Assembly: GCF_002095315.1 (NCBI RefSeq)
Contig: NZ_MLFN01000002.1
Span: forward strand, 1 to 64,000
Source: Pantoea conspicua
GTDB lineage: Bacteria > Pseudomonadota > Gammaproteobacteria > Enterobacterales > Enterobacteriaceae
DNA: 64,000 nucleotides
Reading direction: 5' to 3'
Under the pieces are notes generated by a model. It had not been told where the DNA came from and did no database searches. It worked only from the letters and a program-made list of their open reading frames with translations. Below are positions 58,557 through 64,000 of the stretch, piece after piece (position 1 is the first letter of the stretch; every line of letters begins with the position of its first letter). The translations under genes were made by a program, and so were the position numbers.

Positions 58557-60305
58557 TTAACCCCTTACCCAGGCTTTCATGGTTGCCAGCTGTTTCCCTG
58601 CGCTGCTGCCATGAGGTGAAATGCGGTATGCCCCCACCGCAGCCGGCACAATGAAGGTTTCCGCAAAGTTCACCACAAAGGGCGCGAAGGCGTGATGCGG
58701 GCTATCAATCAACGCTTCGCTGCCCTCAACCAGATTGAGGACATTGACGTTGCCTTGCGTGTGGTGAGTGACCGGTTTGCTGAACCAATGTCGGCGGGTC
58801 TCTATAAATTCGCGGGTGTGTAAGCCGGTACGCTCTTCGGACCAGCCATCACCTTCCGCAACCGGCGCAAACTGGTTAATCAGATGCTCACTGACCCATT
58901 GCGTATCCCGTTGCCAGTCAATCACCTGTGCCCCGTGATCCAGATGGACTGGCCGTGGCAGGCCGTCTGACCCCAGTCGTCCCCAGTCCCATAATTTAAA
59001 GGTAAAAATGTACGGTGTGGCGCTGATTTCGAGAACCATTGTGCCCGCTCCGGCGCAGTGCACGGTGCCCGCCGGGATCAGAAAATGATCGTGTTTACGG
59101 GCTGGAAAACGATTGATAAATTTGCCGTCATCGAAGCTTTTTTCGCCGCGCTGGGCGGCAGCCAGATCGTCCAGCATCGCCTGCGGATCGATGCCACTCC
59201 GTGTGCCGAGGCAGACTTCGGCGCCCGGCCGGGCATCCAGCAGATAGTAGCTTTCGTCCTGGGTATAGTGCATGCCGAAGTGCTGCTGAATATATTCCGT
59301 CAGCGGATGCACCTGAACGCTAAGATTCTGGCCGTCCACCGTATCCAGAAAATCAAAGCGGATGGGAAATTCGGTACCAAAGCGGGCGTGAACCTTTTCG
59401 CCCAGTAACGGACGCGGGTAGAGCAGCACCAGATCCTGAGACGGGATCTCGACCCGCACATCATCAAACCGCAACAGCAGGCTGTTCTCTTCAGGTACAC
59501 AGTCAAAACACCAGGCGTAGTTTGGCTGTGAGCGATCAAGATCGAAGTGGTGCTTCATCCATTGTCCCCCCCAGACGCCAGGATCGAAGAAGGGAACCAC
59601 ACGAAAAGGTCGCTGAGTGGTTTGCTGCAGGCCCGCGCGTAGCGCCTCACCGGTGATCAGGGCGGGATCGTCCTGCCGGCTGGTATCCAGCAGATAATCG
59701 GCCCGTTTGAGCAGCGGCGTTTTATGGCGATCGAACACCCGCCATTCGATAAAGAAAGCCCGCTTGTAGCGGCGCAGAAGATCTTCATCTTTATTATCCA
59801 CGCCCCAGTTACCCAACTCACCGCTGCGAAAACGCTGCTGAATTTCCCAGCGAGCCAGATCGCAATAAATCAGTACTTCACCGGGATGGATCAGCGCTGC
59901 GCCTGGGCCATAAATGACTATCGTGCCTTCATCGATCGCCTGCACTTTTTGCCGCAGCTGCGCCAGCTTGTCGGCACAGAAAAAATCACTTAGCTGATGG
60001 CAGGAGAGTACGCCGAATACGCGATCGTCTGTCAGATTTTCCGCCAGCAAATCGTGCAGATGCGCCTCACTGTGGCGCGCAGTTTCAACATTTATCAGCA
60101 GCGTCGGCTGCAGATAGGCCATCAACTGCTGTTCAATTTCTGCCAGCCGCACGCCGGGATAGCAGTCAATAATAATCACGGTTTTACGCTGCCCGGGCAG
60201 GCGGGCCGCAATGGTTTTCCGGACCGCAGACCAGCTACGCCATGCATGACCATCAAAGCCTTCGACCCGCACTTCGGGGTACTTATCATAATGTGTCTGT
60301 TTCAT
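58557..60305 (-). CDS. Phosphomannose-isomerase-like fusion protein
   Basis: The 582-residue protein has two parts. Residues about 1-220 resemble a uridine-kinase-type P-loop fold (VIIIDCYPGV, RYKRAFFIEWRVFDRHK) but lack a Walker A GxxxxGK[ST], so kinase activity is doubtful. Residues about 240-582 are a type I mannose-6-phosphate isomerase domain with zinc-site motifs SVQVHPL, DESYYLLDA and IPAGTVHCAG. It is the first gene of the PTS operon, which suggests the imported sugar phosphate is isomerised to fructose-6-phosphate. Exact substrate is inference. Confidence 0.82.
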   Translation of the reverse strand: MKQTHYDKYPEVRVEGFDGHAWRSWSAVRKTIAARLPGQRKTVIIIDCYPGVRLAEIEQQLMAYLQPTLLINVETARHSEAHLHDLLAENLTDDRVFGVLSCHQLSDFFCADKLAQLRQKVQAIDEGTIVIYGPGAALIHPGEVLIYCDLARWEIQQRFRSGELGNWGVDNKDEDLLRRYKRAFFIEWRVFDRHKTPLLKRADYLLDTSRQDDPALITGEALRAGLQQTTQRPFRVVPFFDPGVWGGQWMKHHFDLDRSQPNYAWCFDCVPEENSLLLRFDDVRVEIPSQDLVLLYPRPLLGEKVHARFGTEFPIRFDFLDTVDGQNLSVQVHPLTEYIQQHFGMHYTQDESYYLLDARPGAEVCLGTRSGIDPQAMLDDLAAAQRGEKSFDDGKFINRFPARKHDHFLIPAGTVHCAGAGTMVLEISATPYIFTFKLWDWGRLGSDGLPRPVHLDHGAQVIDWQRDTQWVSEHLINQFAPVAEGDGWSEERTGLHTREFIETRRHWFSKPVTHHTQGNVNVLNLVEGSEALIDSPHHAFAPFVVNFAETFIVPAAVGAYRISPHGSSAGKQLATMKAWVRG

Positions 60306-60330
60306 TGCGACTCCCTGTTATCGGTAGCTG

Positions 60331-60348
60331 AGATTAATCGATTAACCG
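60331..60348. promoter_or_regulatory. LacI-type operator, copy 1
   Basis: AGATTAATCGATTAACCG is a dyad centred on ATCGAT, a diverged form of AGGTTA-N6-TAACCT. It lies 26 bases ahead of the isomerase-like gene. Confidence 0.55.
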
Positions 60349-60350
60349 CG

Positions 60351-60370
60351 AGGTTAACTGCGATTAACCT
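60351..60370. promoter_or_regulatory. LacI-type operator, copy 2
   Basis: AGGTTAACTGCGATTAACCT has perfect 7-bp arms around CTGCGA. Its centre is 21 bp from copy 1, two helical turns. Confidence 0.7.
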
Positions 60371-60442
60371 GGCAATCTGGCAATAAAACAGGGATTGAAG
60401 CGGAGAAGCCGGGAAATGCGTTGCAGGAATAATGCCATCAGA

Positions 60443-60460
60443 AGGTTATTCGATTAACCT
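60443..60460. promoter_or_regulatory. LacI-type operator, copy 3
   Basis: AGGTTATTCGATTAACCT has perfect 6-bp arms and lies just before the regulator gene, about 91 bp from copy 2. It suits autoregulation or looping. Confidence 0.7.
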
Positions 60461-60492
60461 TAGAGGAAATGTCGCAATCGAGAGAAAAGAAG

Positions 60493-61488
60493 ATGGCTTC
60501 TGTCACGCTGGCGCAGGTCGCAGAACGGGCCGGGGTTTCCACTGCCACCGTATCCATGGTGCTGCGCAACCGGGGACGTATCTCAGACGCAACACGCCGG
60601 CGCGTATTAAAGGTGCTGAATGAGCTGGGTTATGTTTATAACCAGACCGCCGCAAATTTGCGTAACCGCACCAGTAATCAGGTCGGCCTGCTGCTGCATG
60701 ACATTACTAACCCTTTTTACGCTGAAATGACGGCAGGGCTGGGCCAGGAAATGGAGTGTCATGATTTGCTGCTGTTTCTGGCCAATAGCGAAGAGTCGGG
60801 CGAGCGACAGCAGAAATTTGTTGATTCGCTGATGCGCAATAACGCCTGTGGCATGGTGTTGTGCGCCGCTAAAGAGACGCCGACTCTCTTTTACGAGACG
60901 CTGAAACGGCGCAATATCCCGACAATCATGGTGGTGCGGCCGCTGAATGATGGGGCGTTTGATTTTGTGGGCACAGATAATTTTCAGGGGACTCAGCTGG
61001 CAACGCAGCATTTACTGAGTCTGGGGCATCGTCATATTGCGTTTATCGGCGGCAGTGACAACTCGATCAGCCGCGCGCAGCGAATCGGAGGCTACAGCAG
61101 TACCCTGCTTGAGCACCGCCTGCAGCCCAATAGCCACTGGGTGGTGACGTCACTGGCCAGTCAGAGCGATGGCGCCCGCGTGTCTGAGGGGCTATTCAGG
61201 CGTTACCCGGAAATCACCGCTGCGGTTTGTTACCAGGATATTGTCGCCTTAGGCGTGATGCAGACGCTGCGTAAAATGGGTCGCGTGCCGGGCAAAGATT
61301 TTGCGCTGGTGGGCTTCGACGATATTCCGGAAGCTTCGCTGGTGCAGCCTGCGCTGACCACCGTTTCGGTAGCGGCAAAAGAGATTGGGCGGCAGGCGGG
61401 AAAGTTACTGTTCAGCCGGATTCAGGGAAACGATGAGCCGCCAAAGCGCATTATTTTACCGCCGGTACTGCGAATCCGTGAAACCTGA
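60493..61488 (+). CDS. LacI/MalI-type transcriptional regulator of the PTS operon
   Basis: The 331-residue protein has a LacI HTH at 1-25 (MASVTLAQVAERAGVSTATVSMVL), the hinge region and a periplasmic-binding-protein-like core (VGLLLHDITNPFYAEM; DFALVGFDDIPEASLVQPALTTV). It is closest in feel to MalI. It is divergent from the isomerase/PTS operon with three related operators between. An upstream in-frame ATG at 60469 (MSQSREKK) is possible and would add 8 residues; 60493 fits the family better. Confidence 0.9.
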   Translation: MASVTLAQVAERAGVSTATVSMVLRNRGRISDATRRRVLKVLNELGYVYNQTAANLRNRTSNQVGLLLHDITNPFYAEMTAGLGQEMECHDLLLFLANSEESGERQQKFVDSLMRNNACGMVLCAAKETPTLFYETLKRRNIPTIMVVRPLNDGAFDFVGTDNFQGTQLATQHLLSLGHRHIAFIGGSDNSISRAQRIGGYSSTLLEHRLQPNSHWVVTSLASQSDGARVSEGLFRRYPEITAAVCYQDIVALGVMQTLRKMGRVPGKDFALVGFDDIPEASLVQPALTTVSVAAKEIGRQAGKLLFSRIQGNDEPPKRIILPPVLRIRET

Positions 61489-61594
61489 GGCGCAGTCTGC
61501 ACAACTGTTTTTCTGATAACCCGGGTAGCGTTACTCAAATTTCTAATTATTGGCGATTTTTGCTGGCGACGATATTCGCGGCTGGTTAACCTGA

Positions 61595-62455
<861 letters not shown>

Positions 62456-62923
62456 GTGTTGTGAACCATCGTGATGTGGTTGTTTCAATCGATAATCACT
62501 TGATTGAAAAGGGGCAATGTTTTCATTGCCCTTAATTTTGCCAAAAATAGGCATTACGTTCTTATAATGCATACTGCAATCTGTTTTTAATCTTTATCTG
62601 TCATTTTTCTCTCCGGAAGTCGCTAATTTTGACCATTTGGTCAAAAATAATGGTCACTACCTCACGGTTTCGATTTTTTGCTGTCTGGCAAACGATTATT
62701 CCACCGAGTTTTCCGCTCTTTTTACCGCTCATGCCCGTTTTACCACTCAGAAGGCAGATAATAGTGAAAAAATCCCGACTCAGGGTAGACAAGGACCAGG
62801 TCGATCATTAGAATGCGCGCAATTTGCCAAAAATCGACAATTCAGGCGGTTTTTGCATTGATTCAGGCCAGTATTTTGAATTAATATGCAGATATTGTGA
62901 CTGTTTATTCCCTGGAGGATGTT
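62456..62923. promoter_or_regulatory. carAB control region
   Basis: The 468-bp spacer begins with two dapB 3' hairpins, then holds long T/A-rich tracts and a PurR-like sequence GGCAAACGATTATTCC (62687-62702). Near carA it resembles the recalled E. coli car promoters: TTTGCCA at 62823 (P1 -35) and TTTTGCATTGATT, then TTGAATTAATATGCA (62876-62890), which is the first ARG box of P2. ArgR, PurR, PepA and IHF control is expected from E. coli; only the ARG box and promoter similarity are well supported. Confidence 0.65.
62509..62533 (+). terminator. dapB terminator
   Basis: AAGG(G)GCAATG pairs with CATTGCCCTT around TTTT, followed by AATTTTG. A smaller hairpin TTTCAATC / GATTGAAA lies just before at 62483-62509. 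Confidence 0.7.
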
Positions 62924-64000
62924 TTGATTAAGTCAGCGCTCTTGGTTCTGGAAGACGGAACCCAATTCCACGGTCGGGCCATCGGGGCAACAGGGTCGGC
63001 AGTGGGGGAAGTCGTTTTCAACACCTCAATGACCGGTTATCAAGAAATCCTCACTGATCCTTCCTATTCCCGCCAAATCGTCACTCTCACTTATCCTCAT
63101 ATCGGCAATGTCGGTGCCAATGCCGTCGATGAAGAATCCAGTCAGATTCATGCTCAGGGCCTGGTTATTCGTGATCTGCCGCTGATCGCCAGCAACTTCC
63201 GTAGCGAAGAGGGCCTGGCTGCCTGGCTGCAGCGCAATAACGTTGTGGCGATTGCCGATATTGATACCCGTAAGCTAACGCGCTTACTGCGTGAGAAAGG
63301 GGCGCAGAACGGCTGCATCATCGCCGGTGACAACCCGGATGCTGCGCTGGCGCTGCAAAAAGCCCAGGCGTTCCCCGGTCTGAAAGGGATGGATCTGGCG
63401 AAAGAAGTCTGCACAGCGGAAACCTATAGCTGGCAGCAGGGCAGCTGGCAGCTGGAAGGAGGACTGCCAGAGCAGGCTGCAGCGGAAGCGCTGCCTTACC
63501 ATGTGGTCGCTTATGACTACGGTGCCAAGCGTAACATCCTGCGGATGCTGGTAGACCGTGGCTGTCGCCTGACGGTTGTCCCGGCACAGACCCCGGCTGA
63601 AGAGGTGCTGAAGCTGAACCCGGATGGCATTTTCCTCTCCAACGGTCCGGGCGACCCGGAACCCTGTGACTATGCTATCAGCGCCATTCAGTCCTTCCTG
63701 AAAACCGATATTCCGTTGTTTGGTATCTGCCTCGGCCACCAGTTGCTGGCGCTGGCCAGCGGGGCGAAAACTGTCAAGATGAAGCTGGGCCACCACGGCG
63801 GTAACCATCCGGTGAAAGATCTGGATAACAACCGCGTGATGATTACGGCGCAGAACCACGGTTTTGCAGTAGATGAAACCGATCTGCCGGCGAACCTGCG
63901 CGTGACGCACATTTCGCTGTTTGACCAGACCGTGCAGGGGATTCACCGCACTGACAAGCCCGCGTTCAGCTTCCAGGGTCACCCTGAAGCGAGTCCGGGA
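62924..64000 (+). CDS. carA: Carbamoyl-phosphate synthase small chain (cut by window end)
   Basis: CarA is the glutaminase subunit that feeds ammonia to CarB for arginine and pyrimidine synthesis. 359 codons are present of about 382; the end lies beyond base 64000. The N-terminal CPSase domain ([36 protein letters not shown]) and the class I glutamine amidotransferase domain (FGICLGHQ with Cys269) match E. coli. The start is TTG 62924 after CTGGAGGA, the unusual UUG also used in E. coli. Confidence 0.96.
   Translation, partial: MIKSALLVLEDGTQFHGRAIGATGSAVGEVVFNTSMTGYQEILTDPSYSRQIVTLTYPHIGNVGANAVDEESSQIHAQGLVIRDLPLIASNFRSEEGLAAWLQRNNVVAIADIDTRKLTRLLREKGAQNGCIIAGDNPDAALALQKAQAFPGLKGMDLAKEVCTAETYSWQQGSWQLEGGLPEQAAAEALPYHVVAYDYGAKRNILRMLVDRGCRLTVVPAQTPAEEVLKLNPDGIFLSNGPGDPEPCDYAISAIQSFLKTDIPLFGICLGHQLLALASGAKTVKMKLGHHGGNHPVKDLDNNRVMITAQNHGFAVDETDLPANLRVTHISLFDQTVQGIHRTDKPAFSFQGHPEASPG

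Overview
The window is chromosomal DNA of an enterobacterium. Gene order follows the Escherichia coli chromosome from holD/rimI through the thr operon (map position zero) to carA: holD-rimI-yjjG, smp/serB-radA-nadR, ettA, slt, trpR, yjjX, gpmB, rob, creA, arcA, lasT, thrLABC, yaaA, talB, mog, dnaKJ, nhaAR, rpsT, ribF-ileS-lspA-fkpB-ispH, dapB, carA. Protein similarity recalled from E. coli is high but not identical. Together with the accessory gene set this suggests Erwiniaceae (Pantoea/Erwinia-like); the genus is inference.

Layout. 1-5740: housekeeping genes (holD end, rimI, yjjG, smp, serB, radA, nadR). 5770-8260: an insertion holding an NAD(P)-dependent oxidoreductase, a divergent LysR regulator and an AT-rich orphan ORF whose motif resembles the EcoRII-N/B3 DNA-binding fold. 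8313-9980: ettA. 10160-27200: a large accessory block between ettA and slt with (i) a D-2-hydroxyacid dehydrogenase, (ii) deoR and a deoK-deoP-deoX deoxyribose operon, and (iii) an 11.7 kb leftward urea operon: allophanate hydrolase, urea carboxylase, GntR regulator, urtABCDE. 27467-41786: conserved backbone, with creBCD and yaaJ absent. 42604-43910: an MFS transporter in place of yaaH and its neighbours. 44152-55881: dnaKJ, nhaAR, rpsT and the ribF-ispH cluster. 55998-61488: a mannose-family PTS (separate A, B, C and D proteins), a phosphomannose-isomerase-like fusion protein and a divergent LacI/MalI-type repressor, placed between ispH and dapB. 61634-64000: dapB and carA (cut by the window end).

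How the genes work together. The urea block forms a complete ATP-dependent urea-nitrogen pathway: UrtABCDE imports urea, biotin-dependent urea carboxylase makes allophanate, and AtzF hydrolyses it to ammonia and CO2. Its promoter has a near-perfect sigma-54 -24/-12 element, a candidate IHF site, an NtrC-like enhancer and a GntR-type palindrome just past the expected start site, so nitrogen control plus a local repressor is likely. The deo block has two 16-bp DeoR operators and a CRP site ahead of deoK. The PTS/LacI block has three related AGGTTA...TAACCT operators in the divergent promoter.

Data quality. Eight single-base frameshifts and one amber codon interrupt seven genes, including dnaK and thrA, which are otherwise perfectly conserved. 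Many lie in homopolymers or doublets, so most are probably sequencing errors rather than true pseudogenes. No rRNA, tRNA, CRISPR array, IS element or prophage was seen.
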